DNA of 64,000 bases from Streptomyces graminofaciens. GTDB taxonomy: Bacteria > Actinomycetota > Actinomycetes > Streptomycetales > Streptomycetaceae. The notes under the pieces are model-generated. The model did no database searches, was not told the origin of the DNA, and saw only the letters and a list, made by a program, of their open reading frames with translations. Shown here one piece after another: positions 15,958 to 24,451 of this stretch. The stretch is from contig NZ_AP018448.1 of assembly GCF_030294945.1 (NCBI RefSeq), forward strand, positions 1,488,001 through 1,552,000, written 5' to 3'. Every line of letters starts with the position of its first letter. Position 1 is the stretch's first letter. A program made the translations under genes and the position numbers.

Positions 15958-16617
15958 CTAGGCGGTGGGCCCGGCCGGGTCGGCCGCGTGGATGAGCTGG
16001 CGCAGGGCGCCGTAGTAGATCTCGTGGTCGGTCACGGCGGGCACGATCGCGGCCAGGTGGCCGGTCAGCACGGGGAACGTGTCCGGGTCGAGCGCGGCGA
16101 GCGCGGTACGGGTCGCCGCCCGGGCCGGTTTCGGGTCCCGGTGGTCGACGAAGCTCGCGCTGCCGAGGGTGAGCAGGTACATCCGTCGGTACGCGGCGAT
16201 CGCCTCCTGGGGGCTCATCCCTGCCGCGAGGCTGTCGGCGAGCTGCGGCTCGACCAGCCGGGCCAGCAGGTTCGGGCCCAGCCAGGGGCGCGTCCCGCGC
16301 AGGGTCGGCAGGCCCGGGTGGGCGACGAGGAGCCGGTACAGGGCGGTGAACCGCGCCTCGGTGGCCGTCGCCCAGTCCGCGCCCGGCTCGGCATCGGGCA
16401 GCCGGGCGGCCAGGTGGTCGAGGCACAGATCCAGCAGACCGGCCAGATCCGTGCACCGGCGCTGCAGGGAGGCCAGCGAGATACCGAGCCGCGCGGCCAG
16501 CGCCCGGAAGGTCAACGCCTCGGGTCCGCCCTCATCGACCAGGGTGAGGGCGGTCTCGGCGATGCGGTCCGGGGTCGCGCGGTCCAGGGAAGGGGAGTGG
16601 CGGGGCATGCGGGTCAT
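15958..16617 (-). CDS. TetR-family regulator of the aldolase operon
   Basis: A 219-residue TetR protein. The N-terminal helix-turn-helix includes RIAETALTLVDEGGPEAL, TFRALAARLGISLASLQRR and DLAGLLDLCLDHL, with the SLQRRCTD turn replacing the usual ALYRHV. The C-terminal domain resembles the TetR_C class, with QEAIAAYRRMYLLTLGSASF. No ribosome-binding site precedes the ATG at 16617; a leaderless transcript, or ATG 16608, is possible. It is 16 bp upstream of the aldolase gene on the same strand, so it is probably autoregulated together with it. Confidence 0.88.
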   Translation of the reverse strand: MTRMPRHSPSLDRATPDRIAETALTLVDEGGPEALTFRALAARLGISLASLQRRCTDLAGLLDLCLDHLAARLPDAEPGADWATATEARFTALYRLLVAHPGLPTLRGTRPWLGPNLLARLVEPQLADSLAAGMSPQEAIAAYRRMYLLTLGSASFVDHRDPKPARAATRTALAALDPDTFPVLTGHLAAIVPAVTDHEIYYGALRQLIHAADPAGPTA

Positions 16618-16716
16618 CGTACGGTACGGCGTATCGGTAGACCACCGTCATGCTCGACGACGTGTGCCGCGACGCTGGGTCCGTCCCCGGCGCCGTCGGC
16701 AGGGTGCGGCGCTCGG

Positions 16717-16897
16717 CTAGGGCGTGTTTCGAAAGTGGCGTCGTCCGCCCGGAGGGCGGGGCCCGCGGCGTCTGGTGCGGTGCGTCGCAAGGCGGAGGGT
16801 CGTCCGCGTACTGGGTGTACGCGGACGATCCCGACAACGCGGCGAGGTGCCGTGCCAGGCGTCGCGGGGCAGACGGGACGTTCGAAACACGCCCTAG
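16717..16897. mobile_element. MITE-like element, copy 2
   Basis: A 181-bp copy of the element at 4195-4375 in the same orientation, with about four substitutions. The left repeat is GGGCGTGTTTCGAAAGT and the right end ACGTTCGAAACACGCCC has one mismatch. CTAG borders both ends. There is no coding capacity. It occupies most of the left half of the 450-bp gap (16618-17067) between the TetR gene and the divergent PP2C gene. The remaining 170 bp before the PP2C start holds only a GC-rich promoter region with GGCATAACGTACGG near 17025. Confidence 0.8.
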
Positions 16898-17067
16898 GGC
16901 CGTTTGGGCGCGGAACCGGGCATCACCGGGCTCGCTCGCGACGGTCGGCCCAGACTCGCCCCGGGCCCACGCACGCCCCCGAGCAGGCCGTTTCGGCGGG
17001 GCGCCTCTCGGCCCCGGGCGGGCGCGGCATAACGTACGGGGAGATCATCACCTGCCCGGGAGTTCCC

Positions 17068-18198
17068 ATGACCGGTAGCCGCCGACCCCGTCGGACGAGA
17101 CCCGCCGAGGCCTTCGAGACCATCGAGCCCCCGGGCGACGCCGAAGTGGTCATCGCCGTGGTGTCGGTGACGTTCCTGATGGAGATCCTCGGGGTCCTCT
17201 CCGGGTCCGAGGTGTGGCTGCTCGGGCTCCTGGTGTTCCTGCCGGGGGCGGCGTCGGCGCTCGGCACCGTCCGGCAGACGCGCTTCGTCGCCGCGTGGAC
17301 CACGCTCGTCGTCACCGTCACCGTGGTGCTGCGGAACGTCGACGACGGCCACTGGCTCGACCGTCTGCTCCTGGTCCTGTTCACCCTGGCCCTGGCCGTG
17401 ACCTCCGTCTACGCCTGCCACCGGCGCGTCAGACGCGAGCACGAGATGCTGCGGCTGCGCTCCACCGCCGTGGCGATGCAGCGGCACATCCTGCACCCGC
17501 TCCCCCTCGTCACCGACGACGTCCTGGTCAACGGCGTCTACGAACCCCTGCACGAGGACCGGCTGGTCGGCGGCGACATCTACGACGTGGTCGCCTCGCC
17601 CTGGGGAACCCGGGTGCTGATCGGCGACGTACAGGGCAAGGGTCTGGCTGCCGTGGGCACCGCGTTCGCCGTCATCGGGGCCTTCCGCGAGGCGGCCTAC
17701 CGGGAGCCGACGCTCACCGCGCTCGTCGACGCCCTGGACGCCGCCGTCGTCCGCCACAACTCCTACGCCGAACACACCGGCGACGACGAACGCTTCGTCA
17801 CCGCCCTCGTCATCGGCGTCGACGCCGGCGCCGAGGCACAGGCCGTCAACTGCGGACACGTCCTGCCCCAGGTGCTGCACCAGGGCGCCGTCACCACGCC
17901 GCAACTGGACTCCGGTGTCCCGCTGGGGCTGGCCGAACTCGCCGTCGAACCGACGATCGTCGGCTGGTTCCCGTTCCCCGACGGCGCGACGGTGCTGCTG
18001 AGCACCGACGGTCTCACCGAGACCCGCGCTGTCGACGGCACGTTCTACCCGCTCGACGAGCGGGTGGCGGAACACCTCGACCTCTCCCCCACCGAACTGC
18101 CCGAGGCCCTGTACGAGGACTCCCGCGCGTTCGCCGGCCACGGCGGCCACCACGACGACGTCGCCGTCCTGACCGTCCGCCGCTCACCGGCTCACTGA
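17068..18198 (+). CDS. Membrane-anchored SpoIIE-type PP2C phosphatase
   Basis: A 376-residue protein. Hydrophobic segments at about 27-48, 50-68, 78-92 and 96-112 anchor it in the membrane, after a basic N-terminus (SRRPRRTRP). A short juxtamembrane helix leads to the SpoIIE/PP2C domain at about 145-372, with metal-binding motifs RLVGGDIYDVV, LIGDVQGKGL, LLSTDGLTETR and HHDDVAVLTV. It should dephosphorylate an anti-anti-sigma factor at the membrane. Unlike the PP2C protein at 2033 it has no sensory GAF or ATPase domain. ATG at 17068 has GGAG six bases before it. It converges with the 3-hydroxybutyryl-CoA dehydrogenase gene, leaving 27 bp. Confidence 0.9.
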   Translation: MTGSRRPRRTRPAEAFETIEPPGDAEVVIAVVSVTFLMEILGVLSGSEVWLLGLLVFLPGAASALGTVRQTRFVAAWTTLVVTVTVVLRNVDDGHWLDRLLLVLFTLALAVTSVYACHRRVRREHEMLRLRSTAVAMQRHILHPLPLVTDDVLVNGVYEPLHEDRLVGGDIYDVVASPWGTRVLIGDVQGKGLAAVGTAFAVIGAFREAAYREPTLTALVDALDAAVVRHNSYAEHTGDDERFVTALVIGVDAGAEAQAVNCGHVLPQVLHQGAVTTPQLDSGVPLGLAELAVEPTIVGWFPFPDGATVLLSTDGLTETRAVDGTFYPLDERVAEHLDLSPTELPEALYEDSRAFAGHGGHHDDVAVLTVRRSPAH

Positions 18199-18225
18199 GG
18201 ATCAACCCGGGCCTACGGGGCGGGG

Positions 18226-19089
18226 TCACCGGGCGTAGTCGTAGAAGCCCCTGCCCGTCTTGCGGCCCAGCAGGCCGGCCTCGACCAGGCGTCGCAGGAA
18301 CGGTGGCGGGGCGTAGTGCGGCTCCCGGAACTCCTCGTGGAGGGCTTCCGCGATGGAGGCGACCACGTCCAGTCCGATGAGGTCGGCGAGCCGCAGCGGG
18401 CCCATCGGGTGGGAGCAGCCGAGCGTCATCGCGTCGTCCACGGTCTCCGCCGAGGCGTGGCCCGACTCCACCATGCGTACCGCGGCCAGGAGGTACGGGA
18501 CGAGCAGGGCGTTGACCGTGAAGCCCGCGCGGTCCGGGGACCGGATGACGCGCTTGCCGAGTACGTCCGTCAGGAACTCCTCGACCCGGACCGCGGTCTT
18601 CTCGTGGGTGAGGAGGGTGGGGACCAGCTCCACCAGCGGCAGAGCGGGCGCCGGGTTGAAGAAGTGGACACCGATCACCCGGCCGACATCGGCGGTGGCC
18701 CGGGCCAGTCTGAGTACCGACAGGGAGGAGGTGTTGGAGGCGAGGACGGCTTCGGGGTCCTGGAGCACCCGGTCCAGCCGTGCGAACAGCTCGCGTTTGG
18801 CGGACTCGTCCTCGCTGATCGACTCGATGACCAGCTGCCGGTCCGCGAGATCCGCCAGGTCGCTGGTGTACGACACCCGGGCGAGGGCGTTCTCGTGGTC
18901 CCGGTCGGTGATCCGGCCCTTGCCCAGCGCCTTGTCGAGCGATCCGGTGAGCCGTGCCCTGCCCCTGGCGAGCGATTCGGGTGAAGCCGCCGCGACCCTG
19001 ACGTCGACTCCGGCGAGGGCACAGACGTGGGCGATGCCCGAGCCCATGGTGCCGCAGCCGACGACGCCGATCCTCTGGATGGTGCTCAT
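18226..19089 (-). CDS. hbd: 3-hydroxybutyryl-CoA dehydrogenase (ethylmalonyl-CoA supply)
   Basis: A 287-residue 3-hydroxyacyl-CoA dehydrogenase. The N-terminal Rossmann motif is IGVVGCGTMGSGIAHV; the catalytic His is in GVHFFNPAPALPLVELVP and the C-terminal domain contains AGFTVNALLVPYLLAAVRM and ends GLLGRKTGRGFYDYA. It interconverts acetoacetyl-CoA and 3-hydroxybutyryl-CoA. Its ATG overlaps the stop of the crotonyl-CoA reductase gene by four bases (ATGA), so the pair is translationally coupled, which ties it to four-carbon acyl-CoA supply for the PKS. At the end of the second beta strand (VDVRVAAASPES), where NAD-specific members have an acidic residue, there is alanine, which may favour NADPH. 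No crotonase gene is present here. Confidence 0.93.
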   Translation of the reverse strand: MSTIQRIGVVGCGTMGSGIAHVCALAGVDVRVAAASPESLARGRARLTGSLDKALGKGRITDRDHENALARVSYTSDLADLADRQLVIESISEDESAKRELFARLDRVLQDPEAVLASNTSSLSVLRLARATADVGRVIGVHFFNPAPALPLVELVPTLLTHEKTAVRVEEFLTDVLGKRVIRSPDRAGFTVNALLVPYLLAAVRMVESGHASAETVDDAMTLGCSHPMGPLRLADLIGLDVVASIAEALHEEFREPHYAPPPFLRRLVEAGLLGRKTGRGFYDYAR

Positions 19090-20444
19090 CGCCGTGTCCC
19101 CTTCGCCGGTTCGTCCGTGTCGCGCAGCAGGTTCAGCCGGTCCTCGCCGACACGGTCCCGCATGGCCTGGTCGGTCACTCCGAGTCCCGGGCGGGGGGCC
19201 AGGCACAGCACGCCGACCTTGCCGGTGTGCCGGTTGGTCTGGACGAGCCGGGCGGCCTCGGCCGCCTCGGTGAGCGGGTGGACGGTGGAGAGGACCGGAA
19301 CGAGGTGGCCGAGGCCGAACAGCCGGTTGCACTCCGCCTGTTCCTGGAGGTTCGCGGCGTGGCTGCCCACGATCCGTTTGAGGTGCATCCACAAGTACCG
19401 GTTGTCGAAGCGGTGTTGATAGCCGGTGCTCGATCCGCAGGTGACGACGGTCCCGCCGCGGCGGACGACGAAGACGGAGATGCCGAACGTGGCCTTGCCG
19501 ATGTAGTCGAACACGACGTGCGGGTCCTCGCCGGTCTCGGCGCGGATGATCCTGCCGAGGCGTTTGCCTGCCTCGATGCTCGCGTCCGGGTCGTCGCCGA
19601 GATCGCCGTCCAGGCCGATGTCGGCGCGGTTGATGACGACGTCGCAGCCGAGCGCCCGCGCCCGCCGGGCCTTCTCCTCCGTGCTGACCACGCCCACGGC
19701 GATGCCGCCGCCGTTCTTGACCAGTTGGACGGCGTAGGCGCCGAGTCCGCCGGTGGCGCCCCAGATCAGCACGATGTCGCCCTGCTTGATACGGGCGCCC
19801 CGGTCACTGACCAGCATCCGGTAGGAGGTGGCGGCGCACAGCATCGTGGAGGCGGCCTCCTCCCAGGTGAGGTGGGCCGGCTTGGGGAGCAGCTGGCTGG
19901 CCCGGACCACCGCGTAGTGGGCCAGTCCGCCGAAGTTCGTCTCGAAGCCCCAGATGCGCTGCTCGGCGCCGAGCATGCCGTCGGCGTGGGTGGCGGGTTC
20001 CTGGTCGTCCACCTGGACGCAGCTGACGACGACGTGGTCGCCCACCTGCCAGCGCCGTACTCCTTCACCGGTCCGGACGACGACTCCGGCGGCGTCCGAT
20101 CCGACGACGTGCTGGGGCAGGTCGTGGCGGGCGGCCGAGCCGCCCTGACGGCCCAGTTTGCGCAGGAAGTTGAAGGTCGGCACCGGTTCGAAGGTCGCCG
20201 ACCAGACGGTGTTGTAGTTGATCGAGCTGGCCATCACCGCGATCAGTACTTCGTCCACGGCCAGTTCCGGCATCGGCACCGGGCCGACCCGCAGGGTGCG
20301 GCGTACGTCTCTGTCGGCGGCGTCGCCGAACACGTCCAGGTCCTCGGCATGCAGGTGGACGGCGGTGTACTCGCTGGGCAGGGGTTCCTTCGCCAGCCGT
20401 TCCGGGGGCGCGCCGGCTAGCACCGCTTCGGCCAAGGGGTCCAT
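19086..20444 (-). CDS. ccr: Crotonyl-CoA carboxylase/reductase
   Basis: A 452-residue MDR-family enzyme of normal CCR length. It reductively carboxylates crotonyl-CoA with NADPH and CO2 to ethylmalonyl-CoA. The family CO2-binding residues are recognisable: Asn in SSINYNTVW, Phe-Glu in IWGFETNFGG and His in RIVGSHAANLQE. The NADPH loop is LIWGATGGLGAYAVQLV. ATG at 20444 is preceded by an ideal AGGAG five bases upstream. It lies 184 bp downstream of the AfsR-like regulator on the same strand and overlaps the dehydrogenase gene. Its presence beside a PKS containing an ethylmalonyl-type acyltransferase strongly suggests dedicated extender supply. Confidence 0.95.
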   Translation of the reverse strand: MDPLAEAVLAGAPPERLAKEPLPSEYTAVHLHAEDLDVFGDAADRDVRRTLRVGPVPMPELAVDEVLIAVMASSINYNTVWSATFEPVPTFNFLRKLGRQGGSAARHDLPQHVVGSDAAGVVVRTGEGVRRWQVGDHVVVSCVQVDDQEPATHADGMLGAEQRIWGFETNFGGLAHYAVVRASQLLPKPAHLTWEEAASTMLCAATSYRMLVSDRGARIKQGDIVLIWGATGGLGAYAVQLVKNGGGIAVGVVSTEEKARRARALGCDVVINRADIGLDGDLGDDPDASIEAGKRLGRIIRAETGEDPHVVFDYIGKATFGISVFVVRRGGTVVTCGSSTGYQHRFDNRYLWMHLKRIVGSHAANLQEQAECNRLFGLGHLVPVLSTVHPLTEAAEAARLVQTNRHTGKVGVLCLAPRPGLGVTDQAMRDRVGEDRLNLLRDTDEPAKGTRR

Positions 20445-20585
20445 CAGGCTCCTCAATTGTCATCGCTGGGTGGCCCGCGGGCGGGCGCGGACGGGCCGAC
20501 GGGAACGGCCGGACGCGGGACGACGGCTGCGGGAGAAAAGGGGGGAAGAGGGTGAAGGAAGGACAGCAACGCTAGGGGGGCCGTG

Positions 20586-20615
20586 GGGGGCTGCCAACCC
20601 TTAAAGACAGCCCCC
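20586..20615. terminator. Hairpin between the AfsR-like gene and ccr
   Basis: GGGGGCTG (20586-20593) pairs with CAGCCCCC (20608-20615) around a 14-base loop, 14 bases after the regulator's stop on the minus strand. It may end or attenuate the regulator transcript before ccr. The same region carries G-runs at 20575-20580 and 20585-20590, ten bases apart, so it could also contain regulator-binding repeats for ccr. Confidence 0.5.
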
Positions 20616-20628
20616 TACCTGCGTCCCG

Positions 20629-22758
20629 CTAGGCCGACTCACGCCTGTCCGGGGTCACCTCCGCGGCCCGGGGCGCGGCGACCAGTGGTAGGCGTGCTCG
20701 TAGTTCGGCGACCAGTTGGCGGCCGATCAGTTCGGCGCCCGTCCGGTCCGCCTCGGTGAGGGCCTCGACGAGTCCCGCGCGGTCGTCGTCCGTCCACCCC
20801 ATGGCCGAGGGACGCAGTACGTACGTCCGCTCCGGTTCCCCCGGCCGGGACGGGCGGCCGCTTCGGTCGAGGGTGTGCTGGTACCACCGGAGCAGGCAGC
20901 GCAGTGTGTCCACGCGGTGTTCGAGGCACTCCTCGGCGTCGGCGCGTTCACGGGCGTACGCCCGGACCAGGGCGTCCAGGTGGTAGCGGGAGTGGTCGTG
21001 CTCGCGCAGCAGATGGGCGTCGACGAGCACGTCGAGGACGTCCTCGGCGTTCTCCTCGGAGCAGCCCAGCAGCGCCGCCGCCGTCTCGCCGCGGACGTAC
21101 GGCAGATTGCCGGCGCCGAGTCTGCGGAAGGCCCCGGCGAGGTCGATGCCGTGTACGGAACGGTCGCGCAGGGTGGCGTACGCGGCGTCCAGGCCGGTGC
21201 GCACCGACAGGTCGCCGAGGTGCAGTTCGTCGAGCAGGCTCCGCTGTTCGAGCAGGCGGTGGGCGAGGGCGCCGAGGCTGCGGCGGGGTCGTGAGCGCAG
21301 GCGGCTGCCGACGATGCGCAGGGCCAGCGGGACCCCGGCGCAGGCTTCGACGAGCCGGCGGGCGGCGGCGCGTTCGGCGTCGATGCGCGGGCGGCCGGTG
21401 AACCGTTCCAGGAGTGCCAGTGAGGCGTCCTCGTCGAACGCGTCGAGGGTGACGTCGTGCGCGCCTTCGAGGTCCGCGAGCCGGTGGCGGCTGGTGACGA
21501 TCACCCGGCTGCCGCCGGTGCCGGGGACGAGCGGGCGGACCTGGGCGGCGTTCACGGCGTCGTCGAGCACGATGAGCATCCGGCGGTCGGCGACCAGGGA
21601 GCGGAAGAGAGAGGTCCGGTTGGCCATGGTCCTCGGCACCGCGACATCGGGCACGCCCAGTCCGACGAGTAACCGGGTGAGGACCTCGGCGGGTTCGGCG
21701 GGATGTGCGGTGCTGCCCTCCAGGTCCGCGAAGACCTGCCCGTCGGTGAAGTCGCCGCGCACCGAGTGGGCCGTGTGCAGGGCCAGTGCGGTCTTGCCGA
21801 TTCCGCCGGCGCCGGTGATCACCACCGTCGTGGCCGGGCCCGCGGCGGGCGCCTTGTCCCGCAGCAGCCGTCCCAGCTCGGTGGTCTCGTCGGTGCGGGC
21901 GGTGAAGTCGGTGACGCCCTGGGGCAGTTGGGCGGGGGTGGGCCAGCCGGGCCAGGGCCTGCCGGGGCCGCCGTATCCGTCGGGGCGCTGCTCGGAGTCG
22001 GCCCGGTGCCGCGGCGGTTCGTCCTCGGCGCACAGGATGCGCCGCTGGACGGCCCGCAGTTCGGAGCCGGGCTCGGTGCCGAGCTGGTCGATCAGCGCGG
22101 CGCGGGTCCGCTGGAACAGGTCGAGGGCCTCCGGCTGCTGGCCGGAGCGGAACAGGGCCAGCATGAGGCGGCCGATGAGCCCTTCGTGGAGCGGGTGTTC
22201 CCGCACCATCTGCCAGAGCTCGGGCAGGATCTCGGCGTGGCGCTGCAGTTCGAGGTCGAGGTCCACGCGCCAGATACGGGTCTGCAGGTGGAGTCGCTGC
22301 AGATGGGAGGCCTCCACGTCATGGAGGGTGCGCGAGGGTACGTCCATCAGCGGATCGTGGCGCCACAGGGCGAGCGCCTTGCGGAGTTCCTCGACGGCTT
22401 CGGAGGTCCGGCCCGCCTGGACCAGCGCGTCGGCCGTCTTGCGGTGGGCGGTGAACCGGCCGAGGTCGGTCTCGTCCTCGTCCAGCTCGATCAGATAGCC
22501 GGGGGCGCGAGTGGTGATCCTCGCTCTCCCGGCCTTGCCCAGGACCTGACGCAACCTCATGACATAGGTGCGGATCGTGGCGGCGGCGCTGGGCGGCGGT
22601 GTGCCGTCCCAGACAAAGCTCGCGATGTTGTCCACCGGGACCACTCGGTTCGCGTTGAGCACGAGGGCGGCGAGAATCACGCGCTGCCTCGCGGCGGGCA
22701 CCCTCAACTCGTTCCCGCCCGACCGGATGACCAGGGGACCTAGCAACAAGAACTCCAT
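20629..22758 (-). CDS. AfsR/SARP-family regulator with NB-ARC domain
   Basis: A 709-residue pathway-type regulator. An OmpR-like winged helix lies at about 1-90 (RQRVILAALVLNANRVVPVD, then AAATIRTYVMRLRQVLG) and the bacterial transcriptional activation domain at about 95-245. The NB-ARC ATPase starts near 285, with Walker A VVITGAGGIGKTALAL and Walker B RRMLIVLDDA, and a winged-helix segment follows to about 650. It lacks the long TPR region of AfsR (about 990 residues as I recall). ATG at 22758 has GAGG five bases before it; a longer frame upstream is not credible. Codon 363 is TTA (21670-21672), so full translation should need bldA tRNA. It lies between the PPTase and ccr genes and probably activates the cluster. 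Confidence 0.93.
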   Translation of the reverse strand: MEFLLLGPLVIRSGGNELRVPAARQRVILAALVLNANRVVPVDNIASFVWDGTPPPSAAATIRTYVMRLRQVLGKAGRARITTRAPGYLIELDEDETDLGRFTAHRKTADALVQAGRTSEAVEELRKALALWRHDPLMDVPSRTLHDVEASHLQRLHLQTRIWRVDLDLELQRHAEILPELWQMVREHPLHEGLIGRLMLALFRSGQQPEALDLFQRTRAALIDQLGTEPGSELRAVQRRILCAEDEPPRHRADSEQRPDGYGGPGRPWPGWPTPAQLPQGVTDFTARTDETTELGRLLRDKAPAAGPATTVVITGAGGIGKTALALHTAHSVRGDFTDGQVFADLEGSTAHPAEPAEVLTRLLVGLGVPDVAVPRTMANRTSLFRSLVADRRMLIVLDDAVNAAQVRPLVPGTGGSRVIVTSRHRLADLEGAHDVTLDAFDEDASLALLERFTGRPRIDAERAAARRLVEACAGVPLALRIVGSRLRSRPRRSLGALAHRLLEQRSLLDELHLGDLSVRTGLDAAYATLRDRSVHGIDLAGAFRRLGAGNLPYVRGETAAALLGCSEENAEDVLDVLVDAHLLREHDHSRYHLDALVRAYARERADAEECLEHRVDTLRCLLRWYQHTLDRSGRPSRPGEPERTYVLRPSAMGWTDDDRAGLVEALTEADRTGAELIGRQLVAELRARLPLVAAPRAAEVTPDRRESA

Positions 22759-22873
22759 AACTGCCTCACCCCTACGAAGAACATGATGCGATTCCCGCCG
22801 ATCGCGAGGTCCCCCGTGGCACGCTGCGCGCACCACACGACCGAACAGTGGGTGGAACCCTTTCCCGCGCCCG

Positions 22874-23554
22874 TCAGCCCTGTCCGGGGGCCGCGGCCGG
22901 CAGCACGACGGCGGCGAGGGACAACCCGTCCCGCACCAGCCAGCGGCCGGAGAGTTCGTCGAGTCTGCGAGGAGCCGGCACCAGCAGCCGGACGGCGAAG
23001 ACGCCCGACGCGTGCCCCGGGCCGATTTCCCGGGGGTGGAAGGTGACAGTGGCCTCGCCGAAATCCAGTTCGCGGCCCGTGAGCGGGTACCAGACCTTGA
23101 AGACGGCTTCCTTGGCGCCGAACAGGAGCCGGTCCCACCACACGCCGGCGCCGCTGCCGGGCCCGGCGATCCAGGAGCGTTCCTCGGGCCGGGCCACGGC
23201 TTCGAGCACCCCGTCCGGCAGGGCCTGGTGGGGTTCGGCGTCGATCCCCACGGCAACGATGTCGGCCGCCCGGGCGACGGCGGCGGCCCGGTAGCCGGCG
23301 CAGTGCGTCATGCTGCCGACCAGGCCGTCCGGCCACCGCGGAGCCCCTCGGTGTCCGGGGACGACCGGGGCCGGTTCCAGGCCGAGTTGGGTGAAGGCGC
23401 TGCGGGCACAGGCCCGTACGGTGGTGTACTCCCGGCGGCGCTTGTCGACGGCGTCGCCGAGTGCCGCTTCCTCCTCCGGGTACAGGGGGACGTCGGTGCG
23501 GTCCTCCCTGGCCCAGGCGGAGGCGACGGCGGGGGGCAGCAGTTGGTCGATCAT
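22874..23554 (-). CDS. Sfp-type 4'-phosphopantetheinyl transferase
   Basis: A 226-residue PPTase that should transfer phosphopantetheine from CoA to the serine of carrier proteins, making the PKS and the stand-alone ACP active. The family motifs are SMTHCAGYRAAA (CoA contact), VAVGIDAEPHQAL with the Mg-binding Asp and Glu, and WDRLLFGAKEAVFKVWYPLTG with the WxxKEAxxK signature. The N-terminal LYPEEEAALGDAVDKRRREYTTVRACAR also matches. Its ATG overlaps the metallophosphoesterase stop by four bases (ATGA). It is 115 bp upstream of the AfsR-like gene. Confidence 0.95.
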   Translation of the reverse strand: MIDQLLPPAVASAWAREDRTDVPLYPEEEAALGDAVDKRRREYTTVRACARSAFTQLGLEPAPVVPGHRGAPRWPDGLVGSMTHCAGYRAAAVARAADIVAVGIDAEPHQALPDGVLEAVARPEERSWIAGPGSGAGVWWDRLLFGAKEAVFKVWYPLTGRELDFGEATVTFHPREIGPGHASGVFAVRLLVPAPRRLDELSGRWLVRDGLSLAAVVLPAAAPGQG

Positions 23555-24408
23555 GAAGGGGTCACCGCCGGAAGGATCTGGCGCAGGACGCCTCGGGGCA
23601 TACCGCGCTGCCGGTGCTCGCGGGGGTAGCCCACCGAGACCTCCTCGAAGCGGACTCCGTCGTGCCAGGTGGTGCGGGGGATGTGCAGATGCCCGTAGAC
23701 CACGGCCGCGGCGTTGAACCGCAGATGCCACTTGGCGGTCTGTTCGGTTCCGCACCACTGGGCGAACTCGGGGTGGAACAGGACCCTTGTCGGGTCCCGC
23801 ACCAGGGGGAAGTGGTTGACCAGAACGGTCGGCAGCTCGGGGTCGCGTTCGGCGAGCCGGCGCTCGGTCTCCGCCAGCCGGGCGTGGCACCACGCCTCGC
23901 GGCTGGGGTACGGGTCGGGGTGCAGGAGCATCTCGTCGGTGCACACCACACCGGCCTCGTAGGCCTCGGCCAGCGACTGCTCCTTGGTCGTGGCGGTGGG
24001 GGTCCGGAAGCTGTAGTCGTACAGGACGAAGAGGGGGGCGACGGTCACGGGGCCGCCCGGTCCGTCCCACACGGCGTAAGGGTCCTCCGGGGTGAGCACG
24101 CCGAGCCCGCGGCAGATGTCCACCAGGTGGCGGTAGCGCTCCTCGCCGCGCAGTTGGACGGGATCGCTCGGCGGGGTCCAGAGTTCGTGGTTTCCGGGTG
24201 CCCAGATAACAGTGTCGAATCGTTCGCGCAGTAATGTCAGCGCCCACGTGAAGTCGTCGGTAATCTCCCCGACGTCGCCGGCCACGATGAGCCAGTCGTC
24301 GTCGGACTGGGGACGCATGCCGGCCACGATCCGCCGGTTCTCCGGATAGGCCACATGTAGATCGCTGGTCGCCATGAGCCTGCCTGGTGCCTGTCCGGAA
24401 GATCTCAT
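23551..24408 (-). CDS. Calcineurin-like metallophosphoesterase
   Basis: A 285-residue soluble metallophosphoesterase. The five metal-binding blocks are in order: ATSDLHVAY (D16, H18), AGDVGE (D45), PGNHE (N73, H74), VLVNHFP, and VVYGHLHIP. The second block has GDVGE rather than the common GDxxD. It should hydrolyse a phosphoester; the substrate is unknown. It is translationally coupled to the PPTase (4-bp overlap), which hints at a role around CoA or carrier-protein chemistry, but this is conjecture. ATG at 24408 is used, with a weak GAAAG upstream; GTG 24438 is an alternative. Codon 59 is TTA (24232-24234), so the first gene of the PPTase-regulator series should be bldA-dependent. Confidence 0.85.
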   Translation of the reverse strand: MRSSGQAPGRLMATSDLHVAYPENRRIVAGMRPQSDDDWLIVAGDVGEITDDFTWALTLLRERFDTVIWAPGNHELWTPPSDPVQLRGEERYRHLVDICRGLGVLTPEDPYAVWDGPGGPVTVAPLFVLYDYSFRTPTATTKEQSLAEAYEAGVVCTDEMLLHPDPYPSREAWCHARLAETERRLAERDPELPTVLVNHFPLVRDPTRVLFHPEFAQWCGTEQTAKWHLRFNAAAVVYGHLHIPRTTWHDGVRFEEVSVGYPREHRQRGMPRGVLRQILPAVTPS

Positions 24409-24451
24409 ACAGCACTTTCTACCGGCTGCTGTCCGCACCGAGGCAGCGGAT

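Noticed and set aside
16717..16897. The 181-bp element as a complete insertion sequence
   Set aside because: No transposase coding capacity; treated as a MITE-like, non-autonomous element.
20573..20617. A firm SARP operator before ccr
   Set aside because: Only two G-runs are in phase and they overlap a hairpin that may simply be the terminator of the regulator gene; recorded as a possibility only.
22759..23256. Extension of the AfsR-like gene to an upstream start near 23256
   Set aside because: It would run through the PPTase gene in another frame; the ATG at 22758 has a good ribosome-binding site and gives the normal SARP N-terminus.
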